A stretch of 64,000 nt of DNA, taken from assembly GCF_003576645.1 (NCBI RefSeq), contig NC_044918.1, forward strand, positions 21,631,468-21,695,467. The letters are read 5' to 3'. How positions within the stretch are numbered: position 1 is the first letter of the stretch; each line of letters opens with the position of its first letter. Both the position numbers and the translations under genes were made by a program. Positions 46,576 to 57,387 of this stretch are shown here, one piece after another. The notes under the pieces are model-generated. The model searched no databases. It saw only the letters and a program-made list of their open reading frames with translations, and had not been told where the DNA came from. Source of the DNA: Ipomoea triloba. Its lineage: Eukaryota; Streptophyta; Magnoliopsida; Solanales; Convolvulaceae.

Positions 46576-47031
46576 TTTTATCCTAAACATTTCATGTAAA
46601 TAGACATTGAAGTATTAATCATTTCTATAATATTCTTTGCAATGAGAAATATACTCTACCAAATCTTTGACTTTAATTTTAAATTTCATACATCACCACT
46701 TCTACAATTCTTTCAAAGAAATCATTACTCTATACTAATATTCTTATTGTAATTCTAGCACTTGGTTATAGTGTTAACGTGTGCGTTGTGCATATTTTAA
46801 TGTTATGTGTCTTTGTTGTGTTGTACCTTTAATATTATATGGGTTGATTTTTTACACTGTTAGAATGTATATTAGGTTGAGTGTATAGTAGTATTCAAAT
46901 TAATTTTAATATATTGTAATTAATATCAAATATATATTGTAGCATAATAAATTACGTAATACTATTCAAACATTACCAACCATTTTTCTACACACACATT
47001 TATGCATGCATCTGTAAGTAGTTATCATGTA

Positions 47032-47035
<4 letters not shown>

Positions 47036-47096
<61 letters not shown>
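47036..47096. repeat. (TA)n microsatellite
   Basis: About 30 TA units. Confidence 0.95.
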
Positions 47097-47099
<3 letters not shown>

Positions 47100-47760
47100 T
47101 TCAAATGCGGCGGCGAGCTCCGGTGTGGTCATGCGGCCTAATCTGCACCGTCCAATTTCATTAATCTTACTGAAATTCGCGTATGTTTAAGTGGGGTTAT
47201 TATGGTAATTTTAGTATTTATATTACGTGAATTGGAATGGTGTATTTTAGTACATAGTGTGGTACGTTTGAATACATGCTATGGTGTGTTTTATTACGTA
47301 TGTTGGTGCATTAACTGTATTGTGGAATGGCGTGTTTCGTATGTTGGTGCATTAACTGTGTTGTGGAATGGCGTGTTTTAATTTATCCGTTGGTGCATTT
47401 TCATACGTAGAATGATGTGTAACTGTGTTGTGGAATGATGTGTTTTAATACGTAGTATGGTGCATTTTAATACATTGAATGGTGTGTATTTTAACACATG
47501 TGTTTCTAATAAGTGTGGTGCATTTTAATTAATGGTGCATATTTTAGCACATGTTTTTTTTTTTTTTGAAAACTAGCACATGTTTTCTAATATGTGTAAA
47601 TAGTGACATGAGGCACGTTGTACATTTTAATACCTAGAATGATGTGTTTTATTAAGTACTATAACATATATATATTGCGCGTTGATTCGATCTAATGGCT
47701 GAAAATAGGTCACACCGTCACACGACTCTATATATATATATGATGAGTTGATATGATCTA
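47097..47760. repeat. Word-repeat element based on TGGTGTGTTTTAATACGT
   Basis: A GC-rich left part (GCGGCGGCGAGCTCCGG) and a TCTAATGGCTGAAAATAG motif present twice at the right (47693-47711 and 47757-47775) flank irregular repeats of GTGTGTTTTAATACGTA and GTTGGTGCATTAACTGT. It is non-coding, and its ends could not be defined. Confidence 0.45.
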
Positions 47761-47775
47761 ATGGCTGAAAATAGT

Positions 47776-47882
47776 CAACAGTTGCCTCCACTGAAGCTCG
47801 AACCCCTCGAACCCACTCACATCATCCATGTGGGAGTGCAAACCGGGACGCCGGGTGCCACTAGACCACAAGGTCTTTGGCA
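47776..47882 (-). mobile_element. tRNA-derived SINE, family 1, copy f (partial)
   Basis: The minus strand reads GCCAAAGACCTTGTGGTC, TAGTGGCACCCGGCG and GGGTTCGAGCTTCAGTGG. The 3' end is lost. Confidence 0.65.
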
Positions 47883-47894
47883 TTGAGAATTGTA

Positions 47895-48862
47895 CTTTAA
47901 CTCTTTTTTAACATAAAATATTCTTTTGGTCATAGTATTATTGTGACATAATAATTTTTGGTTCTCCGTCAATAAAATTGTTGAAATGCCGTTAAATACA
48001 AGGACATTTCAATCTTTTTTATACAAAGTAGATTAACCCGCTATATTTTTATTTTCATTTTTTTAAAAAAAATCTATAATTATTGAAGACTGAAATATCA
48101 TTGTATTTAATTGCATTTAAACTGTTTTGTTGATAGATGACAAAAAATGGTTACGCCACAATAATATTAGGACCAAAAGTAACATTTTGAATAAAAATAC
48201 GAGCAAATACCAATTTTGGTCCGACAACTATTAGCAAAATGATAATTTTGGTCTACATGTTTAATTTCTACCAGTTTTGGTCCCACGACTATTATTTTAG
48301 TACTAATTATGGTCCCACGACTATAGTTTTAGTGCCAAAATTTATCGCGCCGGTCACCTATCCATTTAAAACCTGCCAAAATCTAAAATTTTTAAAGGTA
48401 TTTTCGTCATTTTCAATTCAATATCCCAATTTAAGCATGGATAAAGAGATTTAAGCCCTAAGATCGATTACAATTCACAGTACTCCTCAAATTAAGGTAA
48501 AATGAGGAGGAAAACTACGAATTTTGATCAATCTTAAGACTTAAATCAATTTATTCATGCTTAAATTGAGATATTAAGTTAAAAATGATAAAAATATCCT
48601 TAATAATTTTAGATTTTTTCACATTTTAAACGGATGGGTGACTGGTGTAATGAATTTTGGCATTAAAACAATAGTCGTAGATGAAAATTTGTACTAAAAC
48701 AATAGTCGTGAGACAAAATTAGTAGAAATTAAACATGTGGATCAAAATTATCATTTTGTTAATAGTCGTGGGACCAAAATTAGTATTTGCTCATAAAAAT
48801 ACTAAAAATGGACTGTTAGCTATAAATCTAAGACAAAAAATGGAATTAACTATATTACAAAC
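47895..48862. mobile_element. MULE-like fold-back element, interrupted (outer element)
   Basis: Arms such as GGTCATAGTATTATTGTGAC (47935-47954) pair with the stretch at 48157-48177 (CCACAATAATATTAGGACC). The right end GGAATTAACT follows the pattern of the copies at 18600 and 19334. The left terminus is missing, next to the SINE. The element at 48201 is inserted into it. Confidence 0.6.
48191..48802. mobile_element. MULE-like fold-back element, nested (inner element)
   Basis: The element is 48201-48792, with a perfect 10-bp target duplication ATAAAAATAC on both sides. The ends are GAGCAAATACCAATTTTGGT and ACCAAAATTAGTATTTGCTC. Its long complementary arms contain GTCCCACGACTATTATTTTAG-type sequence. 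Confidence 0.88.
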
Positions 48863-48884
48863 TTAAAAGTTTTCAATAATTAAA

Positions 48885-49260
48885 CATTGACTTTTTTTTT
48901 TTTTTTTTTACGAAACTCTCAACCATTGATGAACTGTGATGGCCTGTTGAGATCAGTCCTTATTTTTTACAGGAAGGAATTGTTCTCATTTGAACTCATC
49001 CATCTAGGTAGATCAATGACTAATGGAGTGATGGTTGTTGAAAAACAAGGGGAAAATGGTAGGGTTCTTTTTTATAAATATTGAAAACTTTTTAAAAATT
49101 TTCAATAATTATAAATTTGATCTATGTTTTTTTTTTTACTAAAACTCTCAACTATATTGATGAATCTTGACGGATAGCTGAGATCAGTCTTCACTTTTTA
49201 TAAGAAAACCATGTATGTTCTCATTTGATCATGTCCCTATATATATAGGATCATGAGAAC
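48885..49260. repeat. Two diverged MITE-like direct repeats
   Basis: ACTCTCAACCATTGATGAAC at 48915 and ACTCTCAACTATATTGATGA at 49144 each lead, after TGAGATCAGTCTT-type sequence, to TTCTCATTTGA. They are related in wording to the MITE at 31379. Confidence 0.4.
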
Positions 49261-49955
49261 AATGCTCCTCGTAGAAAAATTGTGTAATAATGTCATCTTT
49301 GATCGCTCTATTTAGATTAACCAAGGATTAGAAAATAAAGAAAAAGATTTTTAAAAAAGTATGGTGGCATTTTAATAATTATTACAAATTTTGAATGTAT
49401 AGTAGACTAAACAAATGTTTTAGAATGCATCAATGCATTTATGATATGTAAAAGTGTAATCAAGTTAGATGCACGGCAACATACCAACAAGTAAATACAC
49501 CGTGAAACTTGACTTAGTACATATTTAAAGTTTGTAATATTTATGAAATTGAAATTGCGTCTTTCCCTTTATTTTATAGCAAATATGATCAATCCGGATT
49601 GATTGATTGATTTATTTGTTAAGTACCTTGAGTGATACATTGTTATAATTTCAACGCTTCTAACACAATTTTTAAATACCAATTTGCACTATACATCACA
49701 CTATTAAATTATCCATATTTATATGATATTTTACGTTATTGTACGTTCTAATTAGGGTGCCTGATACAATGTCTTTAAAGAAAAAGTCCTATGTTTTGAC
49801 ATTCTTTAATATTTATACACAATAAAATTAGCCCATACCAATAATATATAATACTACTAAAGAAACAAATACATGCATGGAACGACATATTAAATGTTTT
49901 CCATATTAGTACAAGTCTACATTATCCCTACGGGGTTGTTGCTGCATCCATAGTA

Positions 49956-50382
49956 GTTGAGTTTTTTTTTTCTTCTTCTTCTTCTTCTTTTTTTTTTTTT
50001 TTTTTTTTTCTTCTTTTTCTTCTTTTTTTTTTTTTTTTTTTTTCTTCTTTTTCTTCTTTTTTTTTTTTTTTTTTTTTCTTCTTTTTCTTCTTTTTTTTTT
50101 TTTTTTTTTTTCTTCTTTTTCTTCTTTTTTTTTTTTTTTTTTTTTCTTCTTTTTCTTCTTTTTTTTTTTTTTTTTTTTTCTTCTTTTTCTTCTTTTTTTT
50201 TTTTTTTTTTTTTCTTCTTTTTCTTCTTTTTTTTTTTTTTTTTTTTTCTTCTTTTTCTTCTTTTTTTTTTTTTTTTTTTTTCTTCTTTTTCTTCTTTTTT
50301 TTTTTTTTTTTTTTTCTTCTTTTTCTTCTTTTTTTTTTTTTTTTTTTTTCTTCTTTTTCTTCTTTTTTTTTTTTTTTTTTTT
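49956..50382. repeat. Perfect 34-bp polypyrimidine minisatellite
   Basis: Eleven units of 34 bp (each CTTCTTTTTCTTC followed by a T run) start at 50010, 50044, 50078 and so on to 50350, without a mismatch. A (TTC)n and poly-T leader precedes them. The strand is pure pyrimidine throughout. Frames through it code only for Phe/Leu/Ser or Lys/Glu/Arg runs and are not genes. Confidence 0.95.
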
Positions 50383-50707
50383 GTGATTTTTATGTGTCAA
50401 GTAAGAGAGATAAGAGGAAAAGAGAATAAGAAAATGAGAATAAAACCCTGATTTGACACTTAGAAAAAAATACTTACCTAACGCGCATGCGGCGCTCGAC
50501 TGGGCAAATGTTGTGCGTGAAATTAAACATGCGCAGTTTCGCTGCATGCTGTTTTTCTCACTCTAGGTGTAGCCCACAAAAAAACTCACCCTTGCAGAGC
50601 AACCCTATTTTTCTCCCTCTTGCCTTCTCTCTCCTCCATATCAGTATGCACTGTTTCAAAACTCACAAAAAATGCATTGATGTAGATGCTCATGCTATGT
50701 ACCAAGG

Positions 50708-51136
50708 TTCGCACTGCACTGTGGACCTTGATTTATGTGTATGGATTTTTGTGTTATGACTTTTTGTGTCTTGCGTTATGAAATTTTGTACCGAGTATGA
50801 ATTCTCTACCCCAAAATTAGTAATTGTATCTTATGTTATGAATTTATGTGTTTTATTTTGTGCAATTCTGTGTCAATGAACACAAATTATGTACCTAAAT
50901 CATATTTTAAAAAATAAGTAAATATATAACATGTGTATGTGTCTTGTGTTATGAAATTCTGTACCTTACGAGTATGAATTATATACCTTGTCGACGTTTC
51001 AATCTAGGGTCCATAATGCTACTATGTGTTTAGTATTGTGATTTTTGTGTTTTGTGTTATAAAATTGTGTACCTTACGAGTATGAATTATGTATCTCATC
51101 GTTTCAATCCAGGTCACGCCAATGATATAAATTGCC
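50708..51136. mobile_element. Probable nested-palindrome family element (copy P6), degraded
   Basis: The right end read inwards is GGCAATTTATATCATTGG, followed by CGTGACCTGG. The left end (GCACTGCACTGTGGACC) keeps only part of the motif. The interior consists of TTGTGTTATGAAATTTTGT and ACCTTACGAGTATGAATTAT words. No target duplication was found. Confidence 0.45.
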
Positions 51137-51818
51137 CGTAAGCAAAGGATTGACCATTCAATACATGGAGTGTATATTGTAGAGTTGTACTAAACATTTA
51201 TGAGGATTATCATTTCGTTTTCTGTTTTATAGAGTATTGATTCATCATTAATTTTAGAAATAGTTAATTTCTTTCTTCTCTTTTTCTTTCTATTCTACAC
51301 AATCAATATAAGTTACGTTGTGGAAGTATATACTTCAATTTTAGGAATGAGATGATGAGTCCTCACGCCCAATGGAGTAAATGTAGCTTTTTCAGTGGGT
51401 TTATTATTTTCAATTTTGGCCCCCCAACAATAGGGTCGGTTTTTTTATTTGCGGGACCCTATGTTAGTAATTAAATGTGGTCCTATCAAAATATAAATAT
51501 ACTGCAAATTGAAGAAAATTGCAAAAAGAAAAATGCAAAAAATTTAATTTTGGACCAATATAATCACGAATACATAGGCCAGGATTGGACTAGGGCCCCC
51601 AAATTTTGAAGTCCTGTGCGGTTGCGCGTCTTACACACCCTAAAATCCGGCCCTGCCCACACATTTAGTACATATAACTATCAAATTATACATTGTCACA
51701 TTATTTGATCTTTTTGATCAATTTTCTAGCCAATCTCAATATAGGAATCTTTCACATGACAATCATGTTAATTATTTGAATTTGAATAACATTTAGAATA
51801 TACAATTGAATATAGTGT

Positions 51819-52356
51819 TGTTATGAAGAGTCATTTCCATTTTTGGTCCTACTGTTATTGGGGCATTGCCAATTTTAGTCCACTTAATTAATTTTTGCCA
51901 CATTATAGCCAGTCTTATTTAGTTCTTGCCATTTTTAGTCCACCGTTAAAATTTTCGTCAAATGGTCGTCCAAAACAGGGGTATTTTTGGTCTTTTATGC
52001 TTTGGTCATCTCCTTAACCCTTTGTAGTGGTTTTCCTTACACATTTTCATCCAATGAAGAGGTCCGACGGAAGCCATGTGAGCCACATTACAAAGCCATG
52101 GCTTTCGCTGGACCTCTTCATTGGATGAAAATGTGTAAGGAAGACCACTACAAAGGGTATAGGAGATTATCAAAGCATGAAAAGACCAAAATAGCCATAT
52201 TTTGGACAGTTATTTGACGAAAATTTTAACGGTGGACTAAAAGTGGCAAGAACTAAATAAGACTGGCCGTAATGTGGCAAAAATTAATGAAGTGGACTAA
52301 AATTGGCAATGCCCCAATAACAATAAGACAAAAAATGTAAATGACTCTGTTATGAA
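51819..52356. mobile_element. MULE-like fold-back element that is almost a complete hairpin
   Basis: The element is 51828-52347, with a perfect 9-bp target duplication TGTTATGAA. The outer arms (GAGTCATTTCCATTTTTGGTC) are of the same type as the element at 2706. The inner part (52008-52142) is itself an inverted repeat around CATGTGAGCCACAT, containing GTAGTGG...CCACTAC and CCAATGAAGAGGTCC arms. No room remains for cargo. Confidence 0.88.
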
Positions 52357-52571
52357 CTTATCATTAGTATTGATGATGATCAGACAAAATTGACCAATAA
52401 TTGATTGAAATGACCAAATTGTGACAAGAATTTATAGTCATGAACCAAAAATGAAAAAAAAAATATTATAAATCAAATTAAAATTGAAAGAAGTATAATA
52501 GTTAAGAGACCAAAAGTGATATACACTCTTTCCTAAATGTAAACCCACCGTGCGTAGGAGCTCGGAGGGAG

Positions 52572-52619
52572 AGGGGGGGCGCGGGGGGGGGGGGNNNNNN
52601 NNNNNNNNNNNNNNNNNNN
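52572..52619. other. Sequence gap with G-rich edge
   Basis: Twenty-five N at 52595-52619, preceded by a G-rich run (GGGGGGGCGCGGGG type). This marks an assembly gap. Confidence 0.95.
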
Positions 52620-52747
52620 CTATCACGTACTCCGATCCACAATTGAGTTTCTTAACTTTGACATACAGTAATCTTTTGGTGATAAATTCTAGGCTTTCTA
52701 ATTGACTAATCACTTATGATTCAAAATTCACTCTCTTCTCCTTAAAA

Positions 52748-52793
<46 letters not shown>

Positions 52794-52923
52794 GTTAAGG
52801 AGAAGAGAGTGAATTTTGAAATCATAAGAGTGATTAGTCAATTAGAAAGCCTAGAATTTATCACCAAAAGATTACTGTATGTCAAAGTTAAGAAACTCAA
52901 TTGTGGATCGGAGTACGTGATAG
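52620..52923. repeat. Inverted repeat around a 44-base G run, probably an artefact
   Basis: 52620-52747 and 52792-52923 are near-perfect reverse complements (CTATCACGTACTCCGATCC to GGATCGGAGTACGTGATAG) separated by 44 G. Lying next to an N gap, it most likely reflects a gap-filling or read artefact rather than genomic structure. Confidence 0.8.
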
Positions 52924-52975
52924 ACGACGTTGTTAGGTTCCATCCACCACAATCCGTGCGCAACCCTATATATTA

Positions 52976-53212
52976 GGCAAATTATACGGTGGACCGGGTT
53001 CACATTATAATATAGAACATAACATGAATAAATGTTTATTTTTAATATATTAAATAACGTTCATTATTTGATAGTATATCAAATAATATAAATGAACTTT
53101 TAAATAATAAATATTTAATATATTAAAAAGGATACTTTTAATATATTAAAAATGTACATTATATCAATGGTTGATTTTATAAGACGAACTATGGCCATGA
53201 TATAATAATTTT
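52976..53212. mobile_element. hAT-like nested-palindrome family element (copy P7), short
   Basis: The 8-bp flanks ATATATTA (52968-52975) and ATATATTC (53213-53220) match at 7 of 8. The left terminus is GGCAAATTATACGGTGG; the right terminus read inwards is AAAATTATTATATCATGG. The interior is AT-only TTTAATATATTAAA-type words. The second palindrome is reduced. Confidence 0.7.
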
Positions 53213-53779
53213 ATATATTCTGTCCTCTACCATTAGTATTTTCCTGTATATTTATATTTTCAAGATTCCATCACTTCCAGCGTCACCCCAACCCCAAAGG
53301 TGAATCTCAGCCTCACGTCAAATTATTCTTCCCAAAGTTCACTTCTGGACAGAAATACATGGAATACCACCTTTTATACTATTTTCTTTTTAATGTGAAA
53401 CGTGTAACTCTACTCAACATTTGACTTTTAAATTTTGTATACACTTTCTTTTGCAATTTATTTTCTTTAAAAAATCAATCACTCTATATTAATATTTTTA
53501 TCAAGGGATAAACCTTGCTCATGTATAATAATCCACAAATTACATATAAGAAAGACAAATTGTACTAAAAAATTTTGTTAGCAAAAATTATGCCCCATTC
53601 ACTTACCAACTCCTTTTAAAGCAACACATATATTTTAATATTATGTGTCTTTGTTGTATTTTTAATGTACTATGAAGAGATAACTGCATGTACTTTAGAG
53701 CTAGATGATGAGATAATTGCTCTTAACTATATTACAAAATTATCCTTATTTAATTGAGAAGTCAATTATTCTCTTAATT

Positions 53780-55060
53780 AAAACCCAGGTGCTCAACCAG
53801 TCCAATAAGGCAGACTTGGCCCAAGTCAGACATTCAGTTGTACGCCCTTGGTGCCCCTCGCTCGTGTGTCTGGCGTCAGTAGGTGGTGGGGTTGGTGTGT
53901 GATGTGGGTCACAAACGAGTTGTTCCCTTTGGAGCCCCTGCAAAGGTTCCTCCTTGGTGGGGCGATGAAACTTTATTTGAGCTATATTTTACCCACTATT
54001 TGACCCCGTTTGGTGCATATTTTGGTGTGTGTAATGAGAGTTTTCGGCTAAATAGTGTGTTTTGTTTATACTCTGTAGTTCACCAAATTACACCACCAAG
54101 AGGAAAACGAAGCAATTGGAGCAAAAATGAGTTGATTTGGATCAAATAATACATTGAAAAGAAGCGAAAAGACATTTGGAAGCATCCCAAGAAGAAAAAG
54201 TGTAAATTGGAGTAAAGTCAAAGTCGTGGCATGAAGTCAATCGTGCACACGGGCGTTGGCACGTCCATGCGAGCTCCGCGCAAGCACACTACTTTATGCA
54301 CAGGTGTCAACACGCCCATGCTACATCCATATCCACAGATGCGTGCCGACAGACCCGTACACCAAAGCCTACTCTGCAATATGAAAGGGCGATTTCGATT
54401 GACAGATAGATCTTAAAAGAAAGTAACAAAGAGAGGCAATAGCAGTCTGAATTTAGCTTAAAATTTACGTTTTATTGTAGGATTTCATTTCTAGACTTGA
54501 ATTTTACTCTTTAGAGCTTAGATTATTGTATTTCTACATTTTGGATCCTTCAAGGATCAAGGATTCGCTCTCTGATCTATTCAAACTAAGTTTGATTGGT
54601 CATCTTATTTTACAACTTTATGTTTATTTACTTTGATATATTTGTGCTTTTAGTTTGTATGATGTGTGAGTAGTTTTACTTGGGTTTGGATTAAGAGTTA
54701 CATGAGAGTTTTTAAACCTATTTCATATCTATTGCATAATAGGGATAAAACTCAATCTAAGATTCTTTGTATTGTGATATTGCTTTGTATTCTTATGTTG
54801 AATATGTGAGGCCTAACATCTTTAATTGTTAAGTTATGTGCGAAGTGACTATTTTAATCCCTCATGAGATATTATTTTACTACTAATATGTCACTTAATA
54901 TAGTGACAGATTCGGTTATTCAAGTACTAAACTCGCAACTTTACGCATAACTTAGGGATTAAAGATGATAACCCATATAATTCAAGAATTAAGTATGAGC
55001 CACAAATATAAGTAGAGGATACAAATATAATTTCCCTAATGTAGTATAATATTTCGACTC
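53780..55060. mobile_element. LTR-retrotransposon-like stretch (possible Ty3/gypsy LTR and leader)
   Basis: TTTGGTGTGTGTAATGAGAG, then TTGGAGCAAAAATGAG, then GCACACGGGCGTTGGCACG and, further on, CTTCAAGGATCAAGGATTC. Stretches of this wording are common in dicot gypsy LTRs. No TG...CA pair or target duplication could be fixed and no domains are seen. Family assignment is by resemblance only. Confidence 0.4.
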
Positions 55061-55072
55061 AATCTAACAAAA

Positions 55073-55179
55073 TTTTGTTTTGTTTTTTTGTTTTGTTTTG
55101 CTTTTGTTTTTTTGTTTTTTTGTTTTTTTGTTTTTTTTTGTTTTTTGTTTTTTTTTTGTTTTGTTTTTTTTTTTTGTTT
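55073..55179. repeat. TTTTG-type low-complexity tract
   Basis: T runs broken by single G or C bases. Reading frames through it code for Phe/Leu/Cys repeats and are not genes. Confidence 0.9.
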
Positions 55180-55691
55180 CACACTATATATTACAATATA
55201 AAAAAAATCATTTTTTATAGAATATTTTATGTTATCTCACATTCTTGTGACACATGATACCATGCCTTTAAAAAAAACAATTTTATACTTCTTTTGTCTT
55301 GACGTATTTGTAACACAAAAAAATTAATCATTACCATTAAATCATATAAATATATAATTCTAAGAGCATCATCATTAGTAAATTTTAGGAAACATTCTAA
55401 GAGCATCATCATTAGTAAATTTTAGGTGGTTTTTTATGGTCTTCTTACAAAGTATTAATTTTTTTGTGGGCCTCAATAAAATTTAAAAAATTAAAAAGCA
55501 ATGATTTTGATGCATGTCAGGTGCACAGAAACGCTCAACCGAACATGTAAACAACTTTTATTTTTTCTTTGTACTTTTTATTGTCATTTTTTCTTCTATT
55601 TTTTCTCTTCCCTCATCATTTTCTTTCCTATTTGACGGCATAAAAAACACCAAAAAACTCTTTCCATTAAAAAAAAAACACCAAAAAATCT

Positions 55692-56011
55692 AGGCCATGT
55701 TTGGTAAATAATCAGCCTATCAGCCAATTTTGATTTATTTGACCACTTTTAGTTGTTTTACTTGGTTAAAAAATTAATATAAGTGTTTGGTTAATAAACT
55801 TTTTGTAACTCCAAAATGTTAAAATTCAAAAGGCTACTCAAAGCAGCCTTTTCAATTAGTTTTTTGAAAAAAGAAATTATATCAAACAACTATCAGCTAA
55901 CATCTAATTTATCAAACAACTTTCTACAATAAGTTAATGTTATTAACAATTCTTACCTTTTAACTCAAACAGCCAACCAAATAAGCTAACCGTGATTTAC
56001 CAAATAAGGCC
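55692..56011. mobile_element. MITE with AGGCC.TGTTTGGTAAAT termini, copy 2
   Basis: It is an inverted, diverged copy of 39531-39810. The left end is AGGCCATGTTTGGTAAATAA and the right end GATTTACCAAATAAGGCC. The shared core TCAAACAACTTTCTACAATA matches the complement in copy 1. Confidence 0.7.
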
Positions 56012-56349
56012 GTAGAGTAATGAATACAAATAAAAAGTGACAACCGACAAGACATTTAAATATATACACTATTGAAGGCTCTCTCGCTCTTTAAGATTCC
56101 ATCACTTCCTGCGTCAGCATAGTTTAAACAATCGCAAAGGTTAATCTCAGCCTCACATCAAATTATTCCCTCCCATTTAAAAAGTTCACTTGTGGACAAA
56201 ATGCAATGCCAGATCTCAACCCTGTCGTGTTGACCATAAAATGAATGAATAATGACTTTTATGTCTTCGACTTATTGTCGTATTATAAATAATTAGCCGA
56301 ATCAATGTCAGTAATTGACGGATGGTTGGTGGGAGAATAAACTTTTTGG

Positions 56350-56665
56350 AATTAGAATTTGAGTAAAAACAATGTTTTATGTTGCTTGATTTGTGAAATT
56401 TTTTTTAAATAATTCTTCATTTTTCATATTTTATGTATCTAGTTCAGTTAACGAAGTTTTATTGGAGTTATTTTTAATTTAAATATTCATAATGTTAAAT
56501 TTGGTATTAGTATATAAAATTTATATAATTAGAAATTACATTAAAAATACGGTTAAACATAAAAAATTAAATTTAAAATAATTAAAAATATTAAAAAATA
56601 AACAAAAAATAATAATTTTCTTGATTAATTAATTAACCAGACTATATACATAACATTTAAAGTTG
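56350..56665. repeat. Degraded Stowaway-like MITE
   Basis: The interior (AATGTTAAATTTGGTATTAG, TATAAAATTTATATAATTAG) matches the interiors of the elements at 43954 and 45029. The CTCCGTCCC termini are no longer recognisable. Confidence 0.5.
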
Positions 56666-57387
56666 AACATTAAATATTACAAATAAGGATCCTTGAAAAT
56701 TATTTTCATGCATTTTTTAAAGAAAAATCTAGGTTAAGGTTTTTTTTTTCTTTTTATTTTTTCGTTTAATTAATCTTCAATTGATTATTTATCACAAAAC
56801 TCAATTTTTTAATTATAATTTTGCATTATTTGAAATGCAGTAGGTCATATTTAAAAAATAACTATCAAATTCTTACTAATTAAAATCTAATGATTTTTTT
56901 ATATATTAATCCAATATATAATGTCTACAAATATTATTATAAGAATATAAGAAAATATATGGTGGATGCATGTGCATGGTAAAGGTAATTAAAAAGATAA
57001 TAGAAGTTATAACAGTAAGGCAAGGGTTTTTTTTATCCAAAAAATTGTATACTACAACTCTAAAAACACAATGTACAAAATGGTTAACATTAAAAATATG
57101 GACATAAATTTTTGATTGAGATTTATTTTGTTTTAGATTACCACACAAAAAAGATGAAATAGATAACCCAACATAGATACTGATCATATCACTCATGTAA
57201 ATATATAGTGTTCATGCAATCATGCTGATAAACCTCTTATAAATAATTGCATATTCTTTTACGTATAAAATATACACAGTAAAAGTAAAGAGAGGAGACA
57301 AGGGAAATAGAGAGAGAAAAGAATCATTTTATTATCAATCATTCATTTTAATATATATACAGGGTATAAAAAAAAGTTCTAGTAAAT

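Noticed and set aside
50010..50382. CRISPR-like regular array
   Set aside because: Units are contiguous 34-bp repeats without distinct spacers, in a plant nuclear context.
49906..50547. Long reading frames on both strands through the T-rich array
   Set aside because: They are homopolymer translations (Phe/Leu/Ser or Lys/Glu/Arg) of the 34-bp minisatellite; no start context or domain.
50700..51140. 8-bp target duplication for P6
   Set aside because: Flanks on the two sides do not match, and the left end is too degraded to place.
52620..52923. Genuine long inverted repeat or cruciform
   Set aside because: The 44-base G run and adjacent N gap make an artefact more likely.
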